A stretch of DNA of 64,000 nucleotides from Micromonospora matsumotoense. GTDB taxonomy: Bacteria; Actinomycetota; Actinomycetes; Mycobacteriales; Micromonosporaceae. The position numbers and the translations under genes were made by a program. The stretch is taken from contig NZ_FMCU01000001.1 in the NCBI RefSeq assembly GCF_900091525.1, positions 434,001 to 498,000 of the forward strand, given 5' to 3'. Positions 21,710 to 28,986 of the stretch are shown here, one piece after another; position 1 is the stretch's first letter; each line of letters begins with the position of its first letter. The notes beneath the pieces are model-generated. The model saw nothing but the letters and a program-made list of their open reading frames with translations, was not told the origin of the DNA and did no database searches.

Positions 21710-22081
21710 TCAGCGGACCGGGCGACGGCCGGCGAAGCCGCACTCGACCCGGTGGTACCAGCGCACGTCGGAGTCGCCCTCCAGCCAGCACCAGAGCACC
21801 GCCCGACCCTCGCGCTCGCCGGGGAAGTCGAGCAGCACCGGGGCGATCCCCTTGACCTGGATGTCGTGCGAGTTCAAATCCTCCAGCACGCCGTGCAACC
21901 GGGCCTCCAGGGCCTTGACCTCGGCCCGGCCGCCCAGCGCCGACATCCCGGGGCCGGCCAGGTCGGCCTGTAACTCGGCCAGGTCGGCCCGGATGCCGAT
22001 CAGCTCGTCGATGCGGGGCTGCAGGGTGGCGACCAGGTACCGCGCCTGGGCGAGAGTGAACACCGGGCCAGTATGGGGCAC
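21710..22081 (-). CDS. DUF2203 domain protein
   Basis: 123 residues from a GTG at 22081 (an internal GTG at 22063 is possible). It matches DUF2203: FTLAQARYLVATLQPRIDELIGIRADLAELQADL, then LEARLHGVLEDLNSHDIQVKGIAPVLLDFPGEREGRAVLWCWLEGDSDVRWYHRVECGFAGR. The N-terminal half is a helical pair and the C-terminal half is a small strand-rich unit with conserved W-C-W and H. The family is widespread in actinobacteria and deinococci but has no known function. It is the first ordinary gene left of the remnant-rich stretch at 22.1-24.3 kb. Confidence 0.85.
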   Translation of the reverse strand: MPHTGPVFTLAQARYLVATLQPRIDELIGIRADLAELQADLAGPGMSALGGRAEVKALEARLHGVLEDLNSHDIQVKGIAPVLLDFPGEREGRAVLWCWLEGDSDVRWYHRVECGFAGRRPVR

Positions 22082-22112
22082 TCACGTCCTGCGTACCGAC
22101 CCGTCGCCGGCT

Positions 22113-22343
22113 TCAGTCGACTTCCGAGCCGGAGCTTTCCCGGGTGACCTCGTCAGCCAGGACCCGGACGTGAGCCAGGAGCGCCGATGGGTCGGCGGCC
22201 AGGTCGAGTGCGTGGCAGACGATCTCGACCCCGGCATTGCGTACGACGTGCCGGGTCGGTGGGCGCGCACCGAGGGCGTAGACCAGGTGCCCGCGAGATA
22301 GCCGGTAGGCGACGCAGCAGGCGAGCATCTGGTAGACGTCAGG
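22113..22343 (-). pseudogene. mcrC: 3' remnant of mcrC (McrBC restriction subunit)
   Basis: About 77 codons resembling only the C-terminal end of McrC: DVYQMLACCVAYRLSRGHLVY, then VVRNAGVEIVCHALDLAADPSALLAHVRVLADEV and a stop. The DxYQML(A)YC and RGHLVY pattern and the (H/R)xAGVEIxCHALDL ending are characteristic of McrC, the partner of the McrB GTPase in modification-dependent restriction. The nuclease core and mcrB are absent. The fragment begins where the PIN-domain gene ends (its stop codon lies inside the fragment in another frame), so a recombination event probably joined them. It has no start or RBS of its own that would make a useful protein. Confidence 0.7.
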
Positions 22344-22908
22344 GCCAACGACCTTCGGCCAGTTGGAGAGAGACCCGGTGCGCGAACCGGATCGCCCGGC
22401 AACCGGCCAGGCCGCTCAGGACGTCATCCACACTGAGTTTCGGCCGTCCGCCTCTGCCGGTGGCCTCCGCCTGCTGTACGACGATGTCGGCGATTCGTTC
22501 CGGGTCGTCCTCCAGCAGCAGGCAGAGGAAGTCGTCCGGGTGCAACGCCTCGATGGCGTACGGCGCGAGCGCGTGGTCCGGGAAGTCACGGAGGTTGGCG
22601 GTGACGATCACCTCCGCGTCGGCGGCAACGGCAGCGGCGAGCACATGGCGGTCCTTGGGGTCGTTGGTCATCTCGGCGATGAGATGCTCATAGCCCGAGA
22701 CCATCGCGGTGGGAAAGTGCTCTCGCATGACCTCGACCCTGCGTTCGGCCTTGGCACCGAGCGCCGACGGCGGCAGGTTCCGGCGAACCTCGTCGAGGAT
22801 CGCCCGCGTCCAGAGCGGGCGGTACAGGTCCTGCTCGGCGCAGCGCAGCAGGGTATCGGCGAGGACGCTGGGCACGAGGACGCAGGCGTCCAGCACGGCA
22901 ACGGTCAT
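22339..22908 (-). CDS. PIN-domain toxin-like RNase
   Basis: 189 residues, ATG start 10 bases after the HTH partner gene. The PIN fold starts VAVLDACVLVPSVLADTLLRCAEQD (first acidic residue Asp7), then RAILDEVRRNL with an acidic residue, and NDPKDRHVLAAAVAADAEVIVTANLRDFP carrying the central acidic residues of the metal site. These residues form the Mg-dependent RNase centre of VapC-type toxins. The C-terminal extension beyond the PIN core (about residues 135-189) is typical of a larger actinobacterial subgroup. Paired with an excisionase-type HTH protein it looks like a complete toxin-antitoxin module, though RNA target and toxicity are untested. Confidence 0.85.
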   Translation of the reverse strand: MTVAVLDACVLVPSVLADTLLRCAEQDLYRPLWTRAILDEVRRNLPPSALGAKAERRVEVMREHFPTAMVSGYEHLIAEMTNDPKDRHVLAAAVAADAEVIVTANLRDFPDHALAPYAIEALHPDDFLCLLLEDDPERIADIVVQQAEATGRGGRPKLSVDDVLSGLAGCRAIRFAHRVSLQLAEGRWP

Positions 22909-22918
22909 CAGTGGGCGG

Positions 22919-23410
22919 TCACTCGTCCGGCTGGTCGCCCGACGGCCTGCGGCCGCGCCGGATCGCTTCGTCGTAGACGCCCATGTCGATCGCGTCCGTT
23001 GTCAACTCGTCCAGGGCCTCACGGCGCGCTCTCGACCGGCGCTCCTTGTAGGCCAGCACATCGTGCAATGCGACCCGGCGGCTGGAGTTGGGGCGGGTGT
23101 AGGGCAGAACGCCATCGGTCATCAGCTTGACCACCGTCGGGCGGGTCACGCCCAGGATCGCGGCGGCCTCCCCGGTCGACAGCTCGACATTCTCCGCCAT
23201 CACCCGCACCGGCCGCCCTCGACCGAGGATCGACACGACTTCGGCGAGGGCCTCGCCCACCACGGACGGCACGTCGACCGGTTCTCCGCCGTCGACGATC
23301 AGTTGCAGCCGCCGCCCCCGCAGCGACCGTCGGGCAAAGCGCCGCAGCTCGTCACCGTTGGGCGCCGATCCGCCTGCGGGTACCACCGTCACAAGATCCT
23401 CCGACGTCAT
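22919..23410 (-). CDS. Excisionase-family HTH protein, likely antitoxin
   Basis: 163 residues from the ATG at 23410; the open frame starts further upstream with a hydrophobic stretch that is unlikely to be translated. The HTH sits at ELSTGEAAAILGVTRPTVVKLMTDGVLPYTRPNSSRRVALHDVLAYK, the MerR/excisionase-like fold used by many DNA-binding antitoxins. The N-terminal 80 residues are strand/helix mixed with no recognised domain, and the C-terminal 35 residues (ALDELTTDAIDMGVYDEAIRRG) would be the toxin-binding part. It precedes the PIN gene by 10 bases on one transcript. Upstream (23435-23455) is an A/T-rich stretch that may hold the promoter, where the antitoxin could self-regulate. Confidence 0.8.
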   Translation of the reverse strand: MTSEDLVTVVPAGGSAPNGDELRRFARRSLRGRRLQLIVDGGEPVDVPSVVGEALAEVVSILGRGRPVRVMAENVELSTGEAAAILGVTRPTVVKLMTDGVLPYTRPNSSRRVALHDVLAYKERRSRARREALDELTTDAIDMGVYDEAIRRGRRPSGDQPDE

Positions 23411-23456
23411 CGATCCCGTCACCACGATACCCGCCAAAACGAAAAAAACGATAGGG

Positions 23457-23693
23457 TTAGGCGACATGCTCGGTCGGCAGGTGGATGCGCTCGGCCGGCA
23501 CCCCGGCGGCGAGCAGCCGCAGCCGTGACCCGGCCACCATCAACGGCGGCCCGCACAGGTAGACCTCCTGGCCGGGCCGGTAATGGTCCAGCGCGACGGT
23601 CAGCGCGTCGCCCCGCTCCCCCGCCCCGGCGAGCGGGTCGTGCGAGAACGCCGGCACCAGGGTCAGCCAGTCGTGGGCGCACTGGAGCTCGGC
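23457..23693 (-). pseudogene. 3' remnant of an FAD/NAD(P) reductase gene
   Basis: About 78 codons ending in a stop at 23457, without the FAD-binding and dinucleotide-binding start. The reading LQCAHDWLTLVPAFSHD, GDALTVALDHYRPGQEVYLCGPPLMV and AAGVPAERIHLPTEH aligns throughout with the C-terminus of the intact reductase at 56032-56829 (LQQAHDWLTIVPAFSHD, GDALTLALRHHRPHHQVYVCGPPALL, LAGVPEDRLHLPHP). It is the last third of a second copy, cut at its 5' side. Together with its neighbours it marks a junction of recombined fragments. Confidence 0.75.
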
Positions 23694-23728
23694 ACATCCA
23701 GCGGGCAGTGAAGGAGGGTCGGGACCCC

Positions 23729-24329
23729 GTGATGCCGCAGCATGACGCTTGGCGAAGCGCCAGCGTCATCAAGTCCAACCCGGACAAGGCCCAACTGCCG
23801 GTGCGGCTGCGGGCACTTGCCGACGGCAAACTCCTCTACATGGCGGTTCCGAAGATCGCCGACATCCGCCCCTTCTACCTGCTCGATCCCACGACCCTCC
23901 GCGCAGCGCCAGCCGACGCCGCGGCCGGCAGTGGAGCAGCGGACCACGCGCCGAAAGTCGGCATCAGCGAGATGCACCCCGTGGACCTGGTGGTGTGTGG
24001 CAGCGTCGCGGTCAACCGTGACGGGAGTGCGGCTCGGAAAGGGCGCGGGCTACTCGGATATCGAGGTTGCCCTGCTCACCGAAGCCGGCCTGGTCGGTCC
24101 CTCCACCATCCTCGCGACGACGGTCCATCCGTTGCAGATGGTTGACGGGCCGCTCCCCGAGTCGTCGCACGACTTCGGCATGGACCTGATCGTCACTCCG
24201 GATGAGGTGATCGAGTGCCGGCGGCGGCCGCGCCCGACCGGCATCTACTGGGAAAGCCTCAGCGCCCAGAAGATCGACGCCATTCCATTCCTCAAGGCAT
24301 CAGCGGCGTCCCGGATGAGGTCGGCATGA
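23729..24329 (+). pseudogene. 5-formyltetrahydrofolate cyclo-ligase-like gene, truncated and frameshifted
   Basis: The first half reads from GTG 23729 or ATG 23732: SASVIKSNPDKAQLPVRLRALADGKLLYMAVPKIADIRPFYLLDP, then GISEMHPVDLVVCGSVAVNRDG. The second half, one base out of frame, continues VRLGKGAGYSDIEVALLTEAGLVG, ATTVHPLQMVD, FGMDLIVTPDEVIEC and stops at 24329. One extra A at 24026 accounts for the shift. GxGxGYxD and TPxE(x)I are hallmarks of the MTHFS fold. About 40 N-terminal residues usual for this subfamily are missing. Either a decaying gene or, for the shift alone, a sequencing error. GGAGGG lies 10 bases before the GTG. Confidence 0.7.
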
Positions 24330-24370
24330 ACCGTACGCGATCAGCCTTGGTCGTCGTCCCACCGCCACAA

Positions 24371-25324
24371 CTACCCGGGCAGCCCCTTCGATCTGCCGCC
24401 GGTGGTGTACTCGGCGAAGATCTCGTCAAGTATCCTCCGTGAGATCGCCGCCGCCTCGCTCTCGTCCGGCGCGTTGGCGTAGTTGACCAGCGTCTTCCAG
24501 AGCGCCCAGCCGCGCCCGCGCGCCCATGTCGCGTCATCGACGGACAGCCGCTCCCGGAGCACCCGCCGGCCGTCGGCGGTCAGCAGTGTCCAAGCGACCG
24601 CCAGGTCACCGGAAGGATCGCCGACGCCGCACGTCCCGAAGTCGATGATCGCCGCGAGTTGCCCATTGCCGAGCAGGAGATTTCCCGGGGCGATGTCACC
24701 GTGGAACCAGCGCTCCGTACCGTCCCAGGGCGCATCCAGGGCGCACTTCCAGATCTCGCTGGCGAGATCGACATCGACACGGCCGTCGAGAGCGATGAGC
24801 CCTCGGCCGGCCTGCCCGTCGTAGGTGCGCAGGGTGCCGCCCCGGTACCAGTTGTGTTGGCCCGGGCGGGGGCCGTCAGCGGCATCGACGGCTTGCAGGG
24901 CCACGATGAACTCGGCCAGGTCGAGCGCGAACCGGACCGGGTCGGCGATGCGATCCACCCGCGCTGTTTCGCCGTCGAGCCACCGGTAGACCGACCACGG
25001 GTACGGATAGCCCTCGCCGGGCTCGCCTCTCGCCAGCGGGGTGGGTATGGGCAGCGGGAGACGGGGGGCGAGCACGGGAAGCCAGGTGTGTTCCTTGTCG
25101 ACCGCCTGGGTGTACTCCCACGCGCTCGGCAGGCGTACCGACATCCCCGGACCGAGGTGGAAGGTGCAGTTGTCCCAGCCGCCGTTGGCGACCCGCTCGA
25201 CCGGGAGGTCGGCCCAGTGCGGGAACTGGCTGGCGACGAGCCGGCGCACCTGGTCCACGTCGACCGCGATGCGTGTCGGCAGCGGACCGAGATCGGGAAT
25301 GTCGTTCGATCCCCCGTCCGACAT
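24371..25324 (-). CDS. Aminoglycoside phosphotransferase (APH)-family kinase
   Basis: 317 residues, ATG start. Protein-kinase-like fold acting on small molecules. The catalytic motif is HGDIAPGNLLLGNG, the metal motif IDFGTCGVGDPSGDLAVAWTLL, and the N-terminal part has NGGWDNCTFHLGPGMSVRLPSA, a nucleotide-binding beta-hairpin. This branch (SQFPHWADLPVERVANGGWDN) is common in Streptomyces and Micromonospora and is often annotated as an aminoglycoside phosphotransferase, but resistance should not be assumed. Substrate unknown. Next gene downstream on the same strand is the 3' side of the scar region, so it marks that region's right border. Confidence 0.88.
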   Translation of the reverse strand: MSDGGSNDIPDLGPLPTRIAVDVDQVRRLVASQFPHWADLPVERVANGGWDNCTFHLGPGMSVRLPSAWEYTQAVDKEHTWLPVLAPRLPLPIPTPLARGEPGEGYPYPWSVYRWLDGETARVDRIADPVRFALDLAEFIVALQAVDAADGPRPGQHNWYRGGTLRTYDGQAGRGLIALDGRVDVDLASEIWKCALDAPWDGTERWFHGDIAPGNLLLGNGQLAAIIDFGTCGVGDPSGDLAVAWTLLTADGRRVLRERLSVDDATWARGRGWALWKTLVNYANAPDESEAAAISRRILDEIFAEYTTGGRSKGLPG

Positions 25325-25336
25325 CGGCCAGTGACC

Positions 25337-26155
25337 TCAGTCGGCCTGGGCGGCCAGTTCGCGGGCGCGGTCCCGGGCCGCTTCCAACGCGGCGAGCAGC
25401 GCCGCGCGTACCCCGTGCTTCTCCAGCTCGCGGATGGCGGAGATGGTGGTGCCGGCGGGGGAGGTGACGGCCTCGCGGAGCTTGACCGGGTGTTCGCCGG
25501 AGTCGCGCAGCATCACCGCCGAGCCGATCGCGGTCTGCACGATCAGCTCGTGCGCCACCTGCCGGGGCAGGCCGAGCAGGATGCCCGCGTCGATCATGGC
25601 CTCGACCAGCAGGTAGAAGTAGGCCGGCCCGGAGCCGGAGAGCGCGGTCACCGCGTCCTGCTGCGACTCGGGCACCCGCAGGGTCGCGCCGAGCGGGGCG
25701 AACATCTCCTCGGCCAGGGCCAGGTGCTCCCCGGTGGCGTGCGCGCCGGCCGAGATCGCGCTCATCGCCTGGTCGACCAGGGCGGGGGTGTTGGTCATCA
25801 CCCGGACCACCGGGGTGCCCTCGGGCAACCGGCGGCTGAAGAAGCTGGTGGGCAGCCCGGCACAGAGCGAGACGACCAGCTTGTCGGCCGGCACCTTCGG
25901 GCCGATCTCGTCCAGCAGGACGCCCGCGTCCTGGGGTTTCACCGCGATCGCCAGCACCGCCGCCTCGGTCACGGCGGTCAGGTTGTCGACCACCCGTACG
26001 CCGTACCGGGTGGCCAGTTCCTCGGCCCGGACGGGACGGCGGGCGGTCGCCAGCAGGCGCTGCGCCGGCCACCCGGACCGCAACAGCCCGGAGAGCACCA
26101 GCTCGCCGATCTTTCCCGCCCCGATCACCGCGACGGTGTGCTTCGCCGACCCCAT
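25337..26155 (-). CDS. proC: Pyrroline-5-carboxylate reductase
   Basis: 272 residues from the ATG at 26155 (a GTG at 26161 is the alternative). It reduces pyrroline-5-carboxylate to proline with NAD(P)H. The Rossmann start is TVAVIGAGKIGELVLSGLLRSGW, followed by VLAIAVKPQDAGVLLDEI, VSLCAGLP, VVRVMTNTPALVDQAMSAISAG and the C-terminal DAVTALSGSGPAYFYLLVEAMIDAGILLGLP and SPAGTTISAIRELEKHGVRAALLAALEAA, all ProC family blocks. It follows pfkA, separated from it by a strong hairpin. Confidence 0.95.
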   Translation of the reverse strand: MGSAKHTVAVIGAGKIGELVLSGLLRSGWPAQRLLATARRPVRAEELATRYGVRVVDNLTAVTEAAVLAIAVKPQDAGVLLDEIGPKVPADKLVVSLCAGLPTSFFSRRLPEGTPVVRVMTNTPALVDQAMSAISAGAHATGEHLALAEEMFAPLGATLRVPESQQDAVTALSGSGPAYFYLLVEAMIDAGILLGLPRQVAHELIVQTAIGSAVMLRDSGEHPVKLREAVTSPAGTTISAIRELEKHGVRAALLAALEAARDRARELAAQAD

Positions 26156-26188
26156 CTCCACCTTCCGTCCGGTTCACCCTGTCCCGTG

Positions 26189-26229
26189 CGCCCTTCCCCT
26201 CCGGCGCGCAACGGCGGAGGGGAAGGGCG
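26189..26229 (-). terminator. Terminator hairpin after pfkA
   Basis: Perfect 15-bp arms (26189-26203, 26215-26229), 11-base loop, starting 7 bases beyond the pfkA stop and ending before proC. It should separate pfkA from proC, which run the same way. Confidence 0.75.
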
Positions 26230-26236
26230 GGGCGGG

Positions 26237-27265
26237 TCAGCTGCCGAAGAAGACCTCGGCCTCGTCGTAGCGCTCGACGGGGACGGTCTTCAGCTCGCGG
26301 GTGGCCTCGGCCAGCGGCACCCGGACGATGTCCGTGCTCTGCATCGCGACCATCTTGCCCCAGTCACCCTCGTGGGCGGCGTCGATGGCCTGGAGGCCGA
26401 GCCGGGTGGCGAGCACCCGGTCGAAGGCGGTCGGGGTGCCACCGCGCTGGATGTGCCCGAGCACGACGGTACGGGCCTCCTTGCCGGTCTTGGCCTCCAA
26501 CTGCTCGGCGAGCCACTGGCCGATGCCACCGAGGCGGACGTGCCCGAAGGCGTCCAGCTCCTGGTTGTGCAGGACCATCTGGCCGTCGAGCGGCTGGGCG
26601 CCCTCGGCGACCACGACGATCGGGGCGTACTGGTGCTGGAAGCGCTTCTCGACGTAGCCGGCGACCTGCTCGACGTCGAACTTGCGCTCCGGCAGCAGGA
26701 TCACGTTGGCGCCACCGGCCAGGCCGGCGTGCAGGGCGATCCAGCCGGCGTGCCGACCCATCACCTCGACGACCAGGGTGCGGTGGTGGCTCTCCGCGGT
26801 GGTGTGCAGCCGGTCGATCGCCTCCATGGCGATGTTGACGGCGGTGTCGAAGCCGAAGGTGTAGTCGGTGGCGCCCAGGTCGTTGTCGATCGTCTTCGGT
26901 ACGCCGACCACGTTGACGCCCAGCTCGTGCAGCTTGGTCGCGACACCCAGGGTGTCCTCGCCACCGATGGCGATCAGCGCGTCGACGCCCTGCGCGGCGA
27001 GGTTCTCCTTGATCCGCTCCACGCCGTTCTCGATCTTGAACGGGTTGGTGCGGGACGAGCCGAGGATGGTGCCGCCACGCGGCAGGATGCCCCGCACCTC
27101 GGGGATGCCGAGCGGCTTGGACAGGCCCTCCAGCGGACCCTTCCACCCGTCCCGGAAACCCACGAACTCGTGACCGTAAGTAGCCACGCCCTTACGGACC
27201 ACCGCCCGAATGACCGCGTTGAGACCTGGGCAGTCGCCGCCGCCGGTGAGCACGCCGATACGCAT
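26237..27265 (-). CDS. pfkA: Phosphofructokinase, group III; residues predict pyrophosphate as donor
   Basis: 342 residues, ATG start with AGGAGG upstream. It phosphorylates fructose 6-phosphate in glycolysis. Family blocks: GVLTGGGDCPGLNAVIRA, LPRGGTILGSSRTNPF, ALIAIGGEDTLGVATKL, GVPKTIDNDLGATDYTFGFDTA (catalytic TIDND), VVEVMGRHAGWIALHAGLAGGA, VVVAEGAQP and VLGHIQRGGTPTAFDR. Residue 104 is Asp and residue 124 is Lys. In this group Asp104 with Lys124 is the pattern of the PPi-dependent enzyme of Amycolatopsis methanolica, while Streptomyces ATP enzymes keep Gly104. The donor is therefore predicted to be pyrophosphate and the reaction reversible; this is an inference from two residues. A hairpin follows the stop. 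Confidence 0.95.
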   Translation of the reverse strand: MRIGVLTGGGDCPGLNAVIRAVVRKGVATYGHEFVGFRDGWKGPLEGLSKPLGIPEVRGILPRGGTILGSSRTNPFKIENGVERIKENLAAQGVDALIAIGGEDTLGVATKLHELGVNVVGVPKTIDNDLGATDYTFGFDTAVNIAMEAIDRLHTTAESHHRTLVVEVMGRHAGWIALHAGLAGGANVILLPERKFDVEQVAGYVEKRFQHQYAPIVVVAEGAQPLDGQMVLHNQELDAFGHVRLGGIGQWLAEQLEAKTGKEARTVVLGHIQRGGTPTAFDRVLATRLGLQAIDAAHEGDWGKMVAMQSTDIVRVPLAEATRELKTVPVERYDEAEVFFGS

Positions 27266-27443
27266 GATCTGCTCATCCTCCTGGAACGTCAGGTGAAGCC
27301 CGGATAAGCCCCAGGATATGTGTCAGATCAGACCATCGGCGCCGTTGCCGGCCCGGGGCGGGCCGTCAGTGCGCACTGTAGTCGCCGTAGGTGTACGCCG
27401 ACACCGCGCCCCGGCCGCTCCCACCCGTCCCGGTGGCTACCGG

Positions 27444-27947
27444 TCAGTAGCTGACCTCGTGGTTCTCCCCCGCCTCCGGCGGCTTCCCGGTCACCGCCGC
27501 CTTGGCGAACCCGAGCAGGTTGACCACCGTGCCACCCGGCGAGTCCCAGTACTCGGCCGAGCTGGCGTGCACCTTGAGCAGGGTCAGCCCCGGGGTGTCC
27601 AGACCGTCGGGGAACCACGCCTTGTACAGCGGGTTCCACAGCTGCTCGGCCCGCGCCCGGTCGTACGCCTCCTGGGCGGTGCCGGAGACCGAGACCCAGG
27701 CGTGGTGGCGCTGGTCGGAGAAGGCGACGTTGACCTCCGGGTTGACCCGGAGCTGGCGCATCTTGGCGGAGTCGGTGTACGCGAAGAACCACAGGTCGCC
27801 GTCGAACTCGGCCTCCTGGAGCGCCATCGGCCGGCTGAGCATCCGACCGTCCACGCCGATCGTGGTCAACATGCAGATCCGGGCGTCCCGGATCAACTCG
27901 GTCACCCTCCGCCGGGCGTCGGTGATGGTGGTCGCGTCGTCGGCCAT
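27444..27947 (-). CDS. Pyridoxamine 5'-phosphate oxidase-like (general stress) FMN-binding protein
   Basis: 167 residues from the ATG at 27947, preceded by GAGGGAG. A split beta-barrel: RICMLTTIGVDGRMLSRPMALQEAEFDGDLWFFAYTDSAKMRQLRVNPEVNVAFSDQRHHAWVSVSGTAQEAYDRARAEQLWNPLYKAWFPDG. This matches the general-stress-protein-26 branch of the PNPOx superfamily, which binds FMN (or F420 in some actinobacterial relatives). The activity on a natural substrate is unknown; it is not the PdxH enzyme. Alone on its strand, between pfkA and the exoribonuclease. Confidence 0.88.
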   Translation of the reverse strand: MADDATTITDARRRVTELIRDARICMLTTIGVDGRMLSRPMALQEAEFDGDLWFFAYTDSAKMRQLRVNPEVNVAFSDQRHHAWVSVSGTAQEAYDRARAEQLWNPLYKAWFPDGLDTPGLTLLKVHASSAEYWDSPGGTVVNLLGFAKAAVTGKPPEAGENHEVSY

Positions 27948-28098
27948 GGCGCACTCCCTCGGATCGGCTCGCCCGAATCCGGTGCCCCCGACGGCACCGG
28001 TCAAACCTGCCGGTCATCACGGGCTGTCATCATCCGCCCAGCAGGCCGGGCGGCGCCGAGGGTCAACCATTCCGGCAGGGCGGTCCGAGGGCCAGCCA

Positions 28099-28179
28099 CT
28101 GGCCGGCAGCGCGGCACCGAGAACAAGACGCTGGCCGGCAGCGCGGCACCGAGAACAAGACGCTGGCCGGCAGCGCGGC
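28099..28179. repeat. 32-bp tandem repeat, 2.5 copies, non-coding
   Basis: Two exact copies of a 32-base unit (28099-28130, 28131-28162) and 17 bases of a third, beginning CTGGCCGGCAGCGCGGCACC. It ends 6 bases before the stop of the exoribonuclease gene, on the convergent side of it. It contains no open frame of its own and its role is unknown. Confidence 0.85.
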
Positions 28180-28185
28180 GCCGGA

Positions 28186-28689
28186 TCAGGCCGGACGGGC
28201 CGTCATGGTCCGCCAGCGGTCCAGGTTGTGCCGGGCGTCGACCAGGGCGTCGTGCCGGTCGGCTGCCGCCTCCGGCAGCCGGGGCCTGCCGACGTCGTCC
28301 CAGAGCTGCCGCAGCTCCTTGGTGAACCGGGGGATCTCCCGGGGCAGGGCCGGCATCGCCCCCCAGAGCTGGGCCAGCACCACGTGGTCGTACGCGGCGT
28401 ACCAGGCCCACAGCTCCAACTGCTCGCCCGGCCGATCCCGGATCGGCTCCAGCAGGAACTCGTGCAGGTCGTCGCGGATGCGGGCCCGCGAGCGCCAGGC
28501 CCGGTCGGCCGGCGAGGGGAGCTTGTCCAGCACGTTACGGCGGACCCAGGGCACGGCGCGGGAGTCGTCGAACTCGGTGGAGACCGCGTAGAACTCGCGG
28601 CCGTACTCGTCGACGACACCGATCGAGACGAGGTCGACGCTCCGGCCGTCCTCGATGAATTCGCAGTCGTAGAAATAGCGGTAGACCAT
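28186..28689 (-). CDS. 3'-5' exoribonuclease (Rv2179c-like, RNase T/DEDD superfamily)
   Basis: 167 residues from the ATG at 28689, which has GAGGA upstream. The start MVYRYFYDCEFIEDGRSVDLVSIGVVDEYGREFYAVSTEF carries the DEDD motif I (Asp-x-Glu), LWAWYAAYDHVVLAQLWG carries motif II (YDxxxL), and DALVDARHNLDRW motif III (His/Asp). M. tuberculosis Rv2179c is the founder of this family and degrades single-stranded RNA. The order aroG-exoribonuclease is conserved apart from the 17 kb insertion, so it is probably housekeeping. Confidence 0.9.
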   Translation of the reverse strand: MVYRYFYDCEFIEDGRSVDLVSIGVVDEYGREFYAVSTEFDDSRAVPWVRRNVLDKLPSPADRAWRSRARIRDDLHEFLLEPIRDRPGEQLELWAWYAAYDHVVLAQLWGAMPALPREIPRFTKELRQLWDDVGRPRLPEAAADRHDALVDARHNLDRWRTMTARPA

Positions 28690-28986
28690 CGCCGTCCATC
28701 CTCGCCCACCGCCGGTGACCGTCGTCGGGCGGGGGCGGCGGGCGGACGGTGCCGCACCGCCCGCCGGGTCCGCACCCGCGACCGCATCGGCGTCCTCAGG
28801 CCGTCCGCCGCAGCTCGGGAGTGTCACGGAAAGGTCTACAGGGGTGTACAGCAAGCGACTGGGCCGTCATGATCTGATGTGTACCGCTACCGGACGCCGA
28901 ACCGGTGTCAGTTCACCTCTGCAGGGGCCGTCAGGGTTCACCCGGTGAGCGAAATTTGTGGTCCGTGACCGGGGAGGGGTGGGGCG

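Noticed and set aside
21868..21890. tRNA T-loop-like sequence GAGTTCAAATCCTCC
   Set aside because: It is inside the DUF2203 coding frame and no cloverleaf surrounds it.
24371..25324. Aminoglycoside resistance gene
   Set aside because: The APH fold alone does not predict resistance, and this branch is common and of unknown substrate.
28099..28179. 32-bp tandem repeat as a CRISPR array
   Set aside because: No spacers between units and no cas genes.
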